DNA from: an uncultured Bacteroidota bacterium
GTDB lineage: Bacteria; Bacteroidota; Bacteroidia; Chitinophagales; S012-47
Reading direction: 5' to 3'
DNA length: 11,047 nucleotides
Assembly: GCA_913062655.1 (NCBI GenBank)
Contig: CAJXXO010000062.1
Span: 1 to 11,047 of the forward strand
Positions 4,463 to 11,047 of the stretch are shown piece by piece. The position numbers and the translations under genes are program-made. The notes beneath the pieces are model-generated. The model was not told the DNA's origin. It saw only the letters and a program-made list of their open reading frames with translations, and did not search any database. How positions within the stretch are numbered: the stretch's first letter is position 1; each line of letters starts with the position of its first letter.

Positions 4463-6400
4463 TTATTCTGCTTCCTGGAGCTCTTCTTGTAGCATGGCCT
4501 GGAATGCTTCCAGGGTAAATACCCCGCGGTCGCCTTCGCCATGCCTGCGGACCGCTACCTGTGCTGACTCCACCTCTTTCTCACCAATGATGAGCATGAA
4601 GGGAATCTTCTTCACTTCAGCATCGCGTATCTTCTTACCGATCTTTTCACTTCTACCGTCAACAAAAGTACGAATTTCGCTATTCTTTAATTTGTTGGCG
4701 ATCTCTTCACCATACGGCAAAAATTTATCGCTTATCGGCAGAATGGCTACCTGCTCCGGAGCCAACCATGTCGGGAAATTGCCGGCAAAGTGTTCAATCA
4801 ATACCCCGATGAATCGTTCCATGCTGCCAAAAGGCGCCCGGTGAATCATAACGGGCCGGTGCTTTTGGTTGTCACTGCCAACGTATTCCAGCTCAAATCG
4901 TTCCGGTAAATTGTAATCCACCTGAATGGTACCCAACTGCCAGCTCCGTCCCAGGGCATCCTTCACCATAAAGTCGAGCTTAGGACCATAAAAGGCTGCT
5001 TCCCCATATTCGGTGATGGTTTGCATGCCTTTTTCCTCGCAGGCTTCGATAATAGCTGTCTCGGCCTTGTCCCAGTTGTCATCCGATCCGATGTACTTTT
5101 CTGTATTGTCCGGGTCGCGCAAGGATATCTGTGCCGTGAAGTCGTTTAGCCGCAGCATGTTCAGCACCTTCATGGTCAGGTCGATCACATTCTTGAATTC
5201 GTCTTTTAACTGATCGGGCCGGCAAAAAATGTGAGCGTCATCCTGCGTGAAACCACGTACACGGGTCAAGCCATTCAGTTCACCAGACTGCTCATAGCGA
5301 TATACCGTACCGAATTCTGTGTATCGAACAGGCATATCCTTGTAACTCCATGCTGTGCTCTTGTAGATCTCACAGTGATGGGGGCAGTTCATCGGCTTCA
5401 GCAGGTATACCTCGCCTTCATGGGGCGTTTCGATAGGGCGGAAGCTGTCTTCCCCATATTTCGCCCAGTGGCCGGAGGTTTCGTAGAGCTCCTTTCTGCC
5501 GATGTGGGGTGTAGCCACCATCTCATAGCCGCGATCGAGTTGTTCCTTTTTCAGGAATTCCATCAACTTTTCACGTACCACCATGCCGCGGGGCTTCCAC
5601 AGAGGCAAGCCGCCTCCCACCGATTGGGAGAAGGTGAACAGGTCGAGCTCTTTGCCCAGTTTACGGTGATCGCGTTTCTTAGCTTCCTCCAGCATTTCCA
5701 GGTACTCATCGAGTAGCTTTTGCTTGGGGAAGGAAATGCCGTATACCCGTGTGAGTTGTTCGCGGTTCTCGTCACCGCGCCAGTAGGCACCGGCTATGTT
5801 TAGAATTTTAACCGATTTGATTAAGCCGGTATCGCGGATGTGGCCGCCCCGGCAGAGGTCGGTAAAGTCGCTGTGATCGCAAAAGGTGATGTCCCCATCT
5901 TCCAGGTTTTCGATCAATTCAACCTTGTAGGGATTGTCTTTTTCCTTGTAGTATTCAAGGGCTTCCTGCTTGCTGACCTCACGCAAGGTGAATTCCGCCT
6001 TTTGCTTGGACAGTTCCTTCATCTTCTGCTCGATCTTGGGGATATCCTTTTCCCCGATCGCTCTGCCACCCAGGTCTATATCGTAATAAAACCCCTGGTC
6101 GATGGGTGGTCCTATGGCCAGCTTGACACCTGGATAAAAGTGCTCCAGTGCCTGTGCCAGCAAGTGGGCCGAAGAGTGCCAGAAGGCTTCCTTGCCGGCC
6201 TTGTCGTCCCACTTCAGGAAGGTGATGGTCGCATCGTCATGGATAGGTCGGTTCAGCTCTGCCAGTTTGCCATTCACTTTCGTACCGATGATGGCCCGGG
6301 CCAATCCTTCACTAATCGATTTCGCTACCTCCATAGGCGTAACGCCCGCTTCGTATTCCCGAACGGCACCATCTGGAAACTTGATGTTGATTGCACGCAT
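4463..6400 (-). CDS. thrS: Threonyl-tRNA synthetase
   Basis: This class II synthetase charges tRNA-Thr in the cytoplasm. The 645 residues are full length. In order it has an N-terminal TGS domain (about 1-62), the editing domain with HSSAH (H75, H79) and DLCRGGH (C183, H187) for clearing mischarged serine, and the catalytic core. The core zinc ligands are C339 in KPMNCPHH, H390 in QDDAHIF and H520 in MIHRAPFGSMERF. Motif 2 is the RYEQSGELNGLTRVRGF region (368-384). The C-terminal anticodon-binding domain starts near 545 with WLAPEQVAILPISDK. Editing and catalytic residues look intact, so it should be active. The ATG at 6400 lies 4 bases after the TPR lipoprotein stop and has no Shine-Dalgarno sequence, suggesting cotranscription and possibly coupled translation. 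infC follows after 27 bases. Confidence 0.99.
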   Translation of the reverse strand: MRAINIKFPDGAVREYEAGVTPMEVAKSISEGLARAIIGTKVNGKLAELNRPIHDDATITFLKWDDKAGKEAFWHSSAHLLAQALEHFYPGVKLAIGPPIDQGFYYDIDLGGRAIGEKDIPKIEQKMKELSKQKAEFTLREVSKQEALEYYKEKDNPYKVELIENLEDGDITFCDHSDFTDLCRGGHIRDTGLIKSVKILNIAGAYWRGDENREQLTRVYGISFPKQKLLDEYLEMLEEAKKRDHRKLGKELDLFTFSQSVGGGLPLWKPRGMVVREKLMEFLKKEQLDRGYEMVATPHIGRKELYETSGHWAKYGEDSFRPIETPHEGEVYLLKPMNCPHHCEIYKSTAWSYKDMPVRYTEFGTVYRYEQSGELNGLTRVRGFTQDDAHIFCRPDQLKDEFKNVIDLTMKVLNMLRLNDFTAQISLRDPDNTEKYIGSDDNWDKAETAIIEACEEKGMQTITEYGEAAFYGPKLDFMVKDALGRSWQLGTIQVDYNLPERFELEYVGSDNQKHRPVMIHRAPFGSMERFIGVLIEHFAGNFPTWLAPEQVAILPISDKFLPYGEEIANKLKNSEIRTFVDGRSEKIGKKIRDAEVKKIPFMLIIGEKEVESAQVAVRRHGEGDRGVFTLEAFQAMLQEELQEAE

Positions 6401-6404
6401 ACGT

Positions 6405-7445
6405 TTATTCGCTTTCCGCTAATTCAGTCAAAGCGACCTGAGCCGCTTCGTATTCTGGATCAATATTCAAACAGGTGCGAAAATCGGCAATTGCGGCCGA
6501 AATATCACCTTTTGCTTCATTTACAATACCCCTGGCATAATAAGCCGCAGCATAATCGGGGGCCACCTGTACCGTAGCATCAAAGGTGCGCCAGGCTTTG
6601 TCAAGTGAATCCTGCGCCAAATAGACGTAGCCAAGGTTGTAGAGCGCCTGCTCATTTTGGGTGTTTTGCTGCACCATACCCCGGTAGATGCGCTTGGCAG
6701 CGTCCATACGCCCGAGGTCTTGCAGGAATTTGGCTTTGCCATACAACGCCTCCTGGCTCTCGGGATCGATCTGAATGGCGTTGTCAAAATAGGCAAGGGC
6801 CTGCTCATTGCCCAAGGCACTCATCAGTAGCCCAAGCTGCATGTGGGCATCGTATAATTCGGGGTCTTGTTCCACTGCCTTGCGAAAACTCGCGATGGCG
6901 CCCAGTGTGTCTCCTTTGTATTTGTAAGCGATGCCGATCTTGAAATAGGCATCGGGGTTGTAGGCCTTCGCATCAATCGCTTGTTTTAAGCGGGCCAGCG
7001 ACTGGTCATACATCTCCACATAAATAAAGGTCTCCGCTAGTTCATGGAGCACCAACTGGTCGTCCGGGAATTTTGCCAGGTAAGCAGACAGTATGTCGAT
7101 AGCCCGTTTGCTATCCGGCAGGTTGAGCTTGGGCGCATAGGAGAGGAGGTAGAGATCACTCAGCCGTACATGGTAATAATTGCGGTTGGAATCGAGCTGA
7201 ATCGCCTGCGAAAAATCGGCAATGGCTGCCTGGTAGTCCCCTAACTCGGCATGGATATTACCCCGGTTGAAGTACAGCTCCGGGTTTTCCGGCTGCTGTT
7301 CAATTTGTTGCGTCAGTGCCTGCAGCTCGGGTTGTTCATTCACCTTAGGGGGTTCTTCAGCCGGCTCAGGCTCCGCATTATTGCAGGCTGAAAGTACCAG
7401 CAGCAACACCACTCCAATTCCTACGTACAGGCTACGTTTTAGCAT
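6405..7445 (-). CDS. TPR-repeat lipoprotein
   Basis: The 346 residues start with a lipoprotein signal peptide: basic MLKR, a hydrophobic core, and a lipobox LSAC with the lipidated cysteine at C21. A proline- and glutamate-rich linker (about 25-40) follows. The rest is about seven TPR units, with typical motifs such as PELYFNRGNIHAELGDYQAAIADFSQAI (split across 55-82), PDAYFKIGIAYKYKGDTLGAI, and AAYYARGIVNEAKGDISAAI. It therefore sits in the envelope, probably anchored in the outer membrane facing the periplasm, and likely scaffolds other proteins. No enzymatic domain is seen. It is the first gene of the thrS-infC-rpmI-rplT run, only 4 bases upstream of thrS. A -7 element lies 5 bases before the ATG, implying a very short leader. 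Family and function are not otherwise recognisable. Confidence 0.9.
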   Translation of the reverse strand: MLKRSLYVGIGVVLLLVLSACNNAEPEPAEEPPKVNEQPELQALTQQIEQQPENPELYFNRGNIHAELGDYQAAIADFSQAIQLDSNRNYYHVRLSDLYLLSYAPKLNLPDSKRAIDILSAYLAKFPDDQLVLHELAETFIYVEMYDQSLARLKQAIDAKAYNPDAYFKIGIAYKYKGDTLGAIASFRKAVEQDPELYDAHMQLGLLMSALGNEQALAYFDNAIQIDPESQEALYGKAKFLQDLGRMDAAKRIYRGMVQQNTQNEQALYNLGYVYLAQDSLDKAWRTFDATVQVAPDYAAAYYARGIVNEAKGDISAAIADFRTCLNIDPEYEAAQVALTELAESE

Positions 7446-7450
7446 GACTG

Positions 7451-7458
7451 CAAAAGTA
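7451..7458 (-). promoter_or_regulatory. Candidate -7 element for the TPR lipoprotein/thrS operon
   Basis: The minus strand reads TACTTTTG followed by CA, an exact TAnnTTTG match. Only 5 bases separate it from the ATG at 7445, so transcription would begin at or next to the start codon, giving a leaderless or near-leaderless mRNA. A 7-base direct repeat (GGGATTT twice, 7482-7488 and 7491-7497 on the plus strand) lies around the expected -33 position. Confidence 0.5.
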
Positions 7459-7540
7459 ATTGATTTACCGCGTGTAGTGTAGGGATTTACGGGATTTGAC
7501 CTCCGGGCGACAACCTTTTCGACCAGGGCACGGAAAATAG

Positions 7541-7570
7541 CTATTCGGTAGTCAACAATTGACCCGATAG
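7541..7570. promoter_or_regulatory. Imperfect dyad over the men-operon promoter, candidate operator
   Basis: The left arm CTATTCGGTAGTCAA and right arm TTGACCCGATAG flank a CAA centre. If one bulged T and a bulged TA in the left arm are skipped, all 12 pairs match. The innermost GTCAA/TTGAC is perfect. The dyad ends 5 bases before the -7 element and its centre falls where a -33 box should be, so it would lie in DNA but not in the transcript. A transcription factor site is the natural reading; the regulator is unknown. Confidence 0.45.
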
Positions 7571-7575
7571 CGCCT

Positions 7576-7583
7576 TACCTTTG
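7576..7583 (+). promoter_or_regulatory. Candidate -7 promoter element for the lipoprotein-menaquinone operon
   Basis: The plus strand reads TACCTTTG followed by CG, an exact TAnnTTTG match. It ends 18 bases before the ATG at 7602, leaving a leader of about 12 bases. This placement argues against using the in-frame TTG at 7581, which would fall inside the element. No clear -33 TTTG is present; a dyad occupies that position. Confidence 0.55.
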
Positions 7584-7601
7584 CGGAAAAATTACAGATC
7601 G

Positions 7602-8717
7602 ATGAGAGTAACTTGGATGGGACTGATGGTCCTGGTTATAGCTGCATGCAGTGGTGAAACAGCGGAGACCACGACAAAGAAGACGAACGAACCGGCTGCC
7701 AATACAGATTCACTGCGCTATCCTGCCGAAGTGCACCTGCAAAATGTACGGCAACTCACTTTTGGCGGGGATAATGCAGAAGCTTATTTCAGCTACGACA
7801 ATAAACAATTGGTTTTTCAGCGCACCACAAAAGATGAGCGCATTCCATGCGATCAGATTTTTGTAGGAGACATACCGGGTGCAGGAGAAGCCTTCGAATA
7901 TGAGATGGTATCTACCGGATTGGGGCGTACTACGTGCGCTTACTTTTACCCGGACAATCAAAAGGTGATTTACGCCAGTACCCATGTTGCTGACTCCAAT
8001 TGCCCGCCTGAGATCGATCGTTCCAAGATCCGCAAGTATGTATGGCCGATCTATGATACCTACGAAATCTTTGTGTACGACCCGGCTACTGGCGAGCACA
8101 AACAGCTTACCGACAACAACTACTACGATGCAGAGGCTACATTGAGCCCTAAAGGTGATAAGATCGTCTTTACCAGTACCCGCAGCGGTGACCTGGAGCT
8201 GTACACCATGGACTTGGATGGCTCCAATGTGCAACAGGTCACGGATGGTTTGGGCTACGATGGCGGTGCCTTCTTCGGTCCAAAAGGAGAGTGGTTGGTC
8301 TTCCGTGCCAGTCGCCCGGCTACTCCGGAGAAAGAAAAAGAATACAAAGACCTGCTGGCACAAGGCATGGTAGCGCCCAGCGATATGGAAGTATATGTAT
8401 GCCGCCCCGATGGTAGCGAACTGAAGCAGGTGACCAACCTGGGCAAAGCCAACTGGGCGCCTTTCTTCCACCCGGATGGAGAGCGCATCCTGTTCTCCTC
8501 GAATCACGCCTCCGAGACCGGCCGTCTGTTCAATATCTTTATGATCAATGTGGATGGAACCGGCTTGCAGCAGATCACTTTCGACAATGAATTTGACGCC
8601 TTCCCGATGTTTAGCTTCGATGGCAAGCATCTGGTGTGGTGTAGCAACCGCAACAATGGCGACACCCGCGATACCAACATCTTTCTGGCAGACTGGGTAG
8701 AAAATCCGGAGGAATAA
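7602..8717 (+). CDS. TolB/PD40-type beta-propeller lipoprotein
   Basis: From the ATG at 7602 this is 371 residues. A short hydrophobic signal (MRVTWMGLMVLVIAAC) ends in a lipobox with C16 as the lipidation site, and a threonine-rich linker follows. The rest carries PD40/WD40-like TolB blades. Each has a QLT/QVT turn, a D-A-x-x-S-P or similar strand, then a K-I-V-F-x-S-x-R strand. Clear ones are HKQLTDNNYYDAEATLSPKG, DKIVFTSTRSGDLELYTMD, SNVQQVTDGLGYDGGAFFG, ELKQVTNLGKANWAPFFHPDG and GLQQITFDNEFDAFPMFSFDG. Such propellers bind proteins or sugars in the periplasm. Four cysteines beyond the lipobox could pair. An in-frame TTG at 7581 would add seven residues and more positive charge, but it overlaps the -7 element. 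The TAA stop directly abuts the menI ATG, so it heads the menaquinone operon. Its specific role is unknown. Confidence 0.92.
   Translation: MRVTWMGLMVLVIAACSGETAETTTKKTNEPAANTDSLRYPAEVHLQNVRQLTFGGDNAEAYFSYDNKQLVFQRTTKDERIPCDQIFVGDIPGAGEAFEYEMVSTGLGRTTCAYFYPDNQKVIYASTHVADSNCPPEIDRSKIRKYVWPIYDTYEIFVYDPATGEHKQLTDNNYYDAEATLSPKGDKIVFTSTRSGDLELYTMDLDGSNVQQVTDGLGYDGGAFFGPKGEWLVFRASRPATPEKEKEYKDLLAQGMVAPSDMEVYVCRPDGSELKQVTNLGKANWAPFFHPDGERILFSSNHASETGRLFNIFMINVDGTGLQQITFDNEFDAFPMFSFDGKHLVWCSNRNNGDTRDTNIFLADWVENPEE
8708..8712 (+). promoter_or_regulatory. Shine-Dalgarno-like site for menI
   Basis: GGAGG lies 5 bases before the menI ATG, within the last codons of the upstream lipoprotein gene (GAGGAATAA). 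The match and spacing are good, but the bases also encode Glu-Glu, so this could be incidental. Confidence 0.45.
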
Positions 8718-9137
8718 ATGCTACCACAAGTACCACTGGAGCAATTGAATGCCATGGGGGAAAACACCATGTTGGCCCACCTCGGTATTCAGATCACGGA
8801 GTTGGGAGACGATTACATCTGTGGTACTATGCCGGTAGATCACCGTACCCACCAACCCATGGGACTGCTGCATGGCGGTGCCAATGCCGTATTGGCAGAG
8901 AGCCTGGGGAGCTATGGCTCTTCCTTGCTGGTGGACCTGACAACACATGGCGTCAGCGGTTTGGAGATCAATTGCAACCATATTCGTGGTGTGCGCAGTG
9001 GGCAAGTCTATGGTAAGGCGACCATTCGTCACCGTGGCCGGTCTACCCATATTTGGGAGATCGAGATCACCAATGAAGAAGGCAAGCTGGTCTGTTTGTC
9101 GCGGTTGACCGTAGCCGTAATGCCCCACGACCGATGA
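8718..9137 (+). CDS. menI: Hotdog-fold thioesterase, probable DHNA-CoA hydrolase MenI
   Basis: The 139 residues form one hotdog domain of the PaaI/YdiI type. Signatures match the E. coli DHNA-CoA thioesterase: Q46 and H52 in HQPMGLLHGGANAVLAESLG and the catalytic glutamate E61. The later strands GLEINCNHIRGVRSGQVYGKA and HIWEIEI are also typical. The expected reaction is hydrolysis of 1,4-dihydroxy-2-naphthoyl-CoA to DHNA, late in menaquinone synthesis. Sequence alone cannot separate this from other PaaI-type acyl-CoA thioesterases. The assignment rests on tight linkage to menF and menD. Its ATG follows the lipoprotein TAA with no gap, and its TGA overlaps the menF ATG (ATGA), so translation is probably coupled. 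The enzyme is cytoplasmic. Confidence 0.88.
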   Translation: MLPQVPLEQLNAMGENTMLAHLGIQITELGDDYICGTMPVDHRTHQPMGLLHGGANAVLAESLGSYGSSLLVDLTTHGVSGLEINCNHIRGVRSGQVYGKATIRHRGRSTHIWEIEITNEEGKLVCLSRLTVAVMPHDR

Positions 9138-10138
9138 GCAGCGAGGGCCCAGCGAAAGAAGGAATAGTCGGTTTTCGCTTGCCGGGTGAAGCACCTGTGT
9201 GGTGGCGTGGGCCGGTGGCAGAGGAGCTGAACTCCGGTGGTTTTGTTATTGCCCCTTTTGATCGTTCACGTGCCCCGGTTGTATTGACACCCACCCATCA
9301 GTCAGCGGAAGCACCGACCGAATGGCCGCCATTGATGGCTTGCCCCGTTCAACAAGAAGATGATAAGCAGCGCTACCAGCAAAAGGTAAAAGCGGCACTC
9401 CGATCTATAGATGCGGGCACTACAACTAAGGTCGTGTTATCCCGGGCGGTAACCGATGACATAACCGTTGACCCGGTCGCCTTTTTTGAAGCGCTTGCTA
9501 ACACCTATCCCGATGCCTTCGTGTACCTGCTCTGGACACCGCAGCATGGTTGTTGGGCCGGGGCGACTCCGGAAACCCTGCTGGCCTACCGCGATGGCAG
9601 TTGGCATACGCAGTCCCTGGCGGGTACATTGCCACATCCCACATCGCGCCATTGGTCCGGCAAAGAATACCGGGAACAGCAAATGGTCACCGATACGATT
9701 GTAGCTAGTTTGACACAAGCCGGCTTTGTCCCCAAGGTGGGTGAGCGCAGGGCGGTTGTAGCCGGTGCCGTGCAGCATTTGTCGACCCCAATTGCAATTG
9801 AAGCAGCGTATGATCAGGCAACAACAGTGAACCTGGCCAGGCAATTGCACCCCACACCGGCTGTGTGTGGCTTGCCGAGAGAAGAGGCCACTGCGGCCAT
9901 AGCCGCCATAGAGCAGCGAGACCGCCAATTGTACACCGGTTACCTGGGACCGGTGGTGGCCGAATCCACTGCCCAACTCTTTGTTAACTTGCGTTGTTGT
10001 CAGCTATGGCAAGATGCGGTGACCCTTCATGTGGGGGGCGGCATTGTAGACGGATCGGAGCCGGAGGCAGAATGGGAAGAAACGGAACACAAAGCACAAA
10101 CACTGCGCAGCGTGCTGCAAACGATAGCGCGCCCATGA
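9134..10138 (+). CDS. menF: Isochorismate synthase
   Basis: MenF converts chorismate to isochorismate, the first committed step of menaquinone synthesis. The 334 residues are shorter than E. coli EntC (391), with a reduced N-terminal half, while the chorismate-binding C-terminal part is complete. Visible motifs are TTKVVLSRAV with the likely base K99, WAGATPETLL with E147, SLAGTLPHP (161-169), GKEYREQQMVTDTI with E181, LHPTPAVCGLP (238-248), and GGGIVDGSEPEAEWEETEHKA (301-321) with metal-binding glutamates near 315-316. EQQxVTD in place of the more common KDxxEH resembles other Bacteroidota enzymes as I recall them. Linkage to menD argues against anthranilate, aminodeoxychorismate or salicylate synthase. 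The start overlaps the menI stop and the end overlaps the menD start, both as ATGA. Confidence 0.95.
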   Translation: MSSEGPAKEGIVGFRLPGEAPVWWRGPVAEELNSGGFVIAPFDRSRAPVVLTPTHQSAEAPTEWPPLMACPVQQEDDKQRYQQKVKAALRSIDAGTTTKVVLSRAVTDDITVDPVAFFEALANTYPDAFVYLLWTPQHGCWAGATPETLLAYRDGSWHTQSLAGTLPHPTSRHWSGKEYREQQMVTDTIVASLTQAGFVPKVGERRAVVAGAVQHLSTPIAIEAAYDQATTVNLARQLHPTPAVCGLPREEATAAIAAIEQRDRQLYTGYLGPVVAESTAQLFVNLRCCQLWQDAVTLHVGGGIVDGSEPEAEWEETEHKAQTLRSVLQTIARP

Positions 10139-11047
10139 GGTATGCCTTATCCGATAAGCCGCATGTGCAACAGGTGGTTGCCCACCTGGTCGATCTGGGG
10201 GTAAAGGATGTGGTTTTATCACCCGGCTCTCGGAATGCACCTTTTATCATCTCCTTCACCCAGCATCCACAATTTCGTACCTATTCCATTCCCGATGAGC
10301 GCGTAGCTGCTTTTGTCGCTTTGGGGATGGCACAACAAACCCGCCAACCGGTAGTGATCTGCTGTACCTCCGGCAGTGCGGTGCTCAACTATGCGCCCGC
10401 CATTGTGGAGGCCTACTATCAAAAGATACCGCTGATCGTTATTACAGCGGATCGTCCGGAGCACTTGATCGATAATGGGGCCGGACAATCGATGCGACAG
10501 CAAAATGTGTATGCCAACTACATCCGGGCGAGCTACCACTTATCGGAGGCCTATTTTGCTCCAGAAAAAGACATACCGGCTATCGCAGACCTGCTTCAAC
10601 AAGCTTCCCACCCGGATGGCGGCCCGGTGCACCTGAACGTGGCTTTGCAAGAGCCTTTGTATGGGCAGCAAAAACTTTCGTTGCCTGCAGTAAGATGGCC
10701 GGCAATACCATCAACAAAATCTCCGGATCTGACCGGTTTACATAAGGTCTGGAAAAAGGCCGATAGAAAGCTGGTGCTGGTAGGTATGCATCAACCGGAT
10801 GAAGCGTTGCAACAAGTGCTGACACAACTGGCAGAAGATCCTTCGGTAGTGGTGTGGACGGAAAACCTGGCCAATGTGAGCCATCCTGACTTCCACCCTT
10901 GCATTGACAGGTTGATGGCTTCATTTAATGAAGAAGATCGAAAAACGTTTGTGCCGGAGGTCCTGGTAACCCTTGCCGATGCTATTGTTTCCAAATGGGT
11001 CAAAAAATGGTGGCTGCAACAATCGCCAGGCTATCATGTTAACATAA
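10135..11047 (+). CDS. menD: SEPHCHC synthase MenD, 3'-partial
   Basis: MenD is a thiamine-diphosphate enzyme that joins 2-oxoglutarate to isochorismate, giving SEPHCHC and CO2. The frame stays open from the ATG at 10135 to the window edge, showing 304 of an expected ~550-590 residues. The N-terminal pyrimidine-binding domain is present. LSPGSRNAPF holds S32 and R33, IPDERVAAF holds the cofactor-activating glutamate E55, and VITADRPEHLIDNGAGQSMRQ holds R107. These positions coincide with the E. coli numbering. GPVHLNVALQEPLY (about 163-176) closes that domain, and the central domain follows (KLVLVGMHQPD, VVVWTENLANVSHP). The C-terminal pyrophosphate domain lies outside the window. No frameshift is seen. 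The ATG overlaps the menF stop (ATGA), and no Shine-Dalgarno sequence is present, consistent with translational coupling. Confidence 0.97.
   Translation, partial: MRYALSDKPHVQQVVAHLVDLGVKDVVLSPGSRNAPFIISFTQHPQFRTYSIPDERVAAFVALGMAQQTRQPVVICCTSGSAVLNYAPAIVEAYYQKIPLIVITADRPEHLIDNGAGQSMRQQNVYANYIRASYHLSEAYFAPEKDIPAIADLLQQASHPDGGPVHLNVALQEPLYGQQKLSLPAVRWPAIPSTKSPDLTGLHKVWKKADRKLVLVGMHQPDEALQQVLTQLAEDPSVVVWTENLANVSHPDFHPCIDRLMASFNEEDRKTFVPEVLVTLADAIVSKWVKKWWLQQSPGYHVNI

Noticed and set aside
5840..6577. 245-codon plus-strand open frame antisense to thrS
   Set aside because: It is a shadow of the well-supported thrS and TPR lipoprotein genes; its translation has no recognisable domain.
7581..7601. 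TTG start adding seven residues to the propeller lipoprotein
   Set aside because: The TTG lies inside the exact -7 element TACCTTTG, and the ATG at 7602 already gives a complete lipoprotein signal. The upstream start is kept only as a minor alternative.
7710..8630. 306-codon minus-strand open frame antisense to the propeller lipoprotein
   Set aside because: It is the reverse-frame shadow of a gene with clear PD40 repeats; the composition is not protein-like.
9134..10138. Anthranilate, aminodeoxychorismate or salicylate synthase instead of MenF
   Set aside because: The ATGA overlaps with menI and menD and the isochorismate-synthase-like motifs favour MenF; no glutamine amidotransferase partner is present.

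Overview
This window looks like ordinary chromosome from a member of the Bacteroidota. Three things point there. Genes start after exact or near matches to the Bacteroidota -7 promoter element TAnnTTTG. Most starts lack a Shine-Dalgarno sequence. The cell also appears to rely on the classical o-succinylbenzoate menaquinone route. Codon use looks even across the window, and I see no transposase, integrase, tRNA, rRNA or CRISPR array. The exact class cannot be fixed by eye; Chitinophagia or Saprospiria-like is a guess.

Layout. (1) 2-844 (+): 3' end of a TPR-repeat protein that enters from the left. (2) 860-964: a degenerate tandem array of a 7-base unit, filling the gap between convergent genes and touching the stop of the next one. 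(3) 957-2720 (-): a type Ibeta DAHP synthase (first step of the shikimate pathway), then an uncharacterised five-helix membrane protein 24 bases downstream. (4) 2778-3188 (+): a YjbQ/UPF0047 protein, divergent from the DAHP synthase. (5) 3191-7445 (-): a five-gene run in the order TPR lipoprotein, thrS, infC, rpmI, rplT, ending in a strong intrinsic terminator that abuts the yjbQ stop codon. (6) 7602-11047 (+): a TolB/PD40-type beta-propeller lipoprotein, then menI (hotdog thioesterase), menF and the first part of menD. These are packed with 0-base spacing or ATGA overlaps.

How it works together. The minus-strand block is a translation module (threonyl-tRNA synthetase, IF-3, L35, L20) in the order conserved in many bacteria. 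Here it is headed by an outer-envelope TPR lipoprotein only 4 bases from thrS. The plus-strand block makes menaquinone: MenF turns chorismate into isochorismate, MenD makes SEPHCHC, and MenI hydrolyses DHNA-CoA. It too is headed by a lipoprotein. The two lipoprotein-led operons diverge from a 156-base control region holding a -7 element for each side and a long imperfect dyad. The DAHP synthase supplies chorismate precursor but is a separate unit.

I found no convincing new biological system. The points most worth a second look are the infC gene with no usable ATG/GTG start, the heptamer array, the dyad over the menaquinone-operon promoter, the two lipoprotein-to-housekeeping couplings, and Shine-Dalgarno-like sites ahead of two internal genes.
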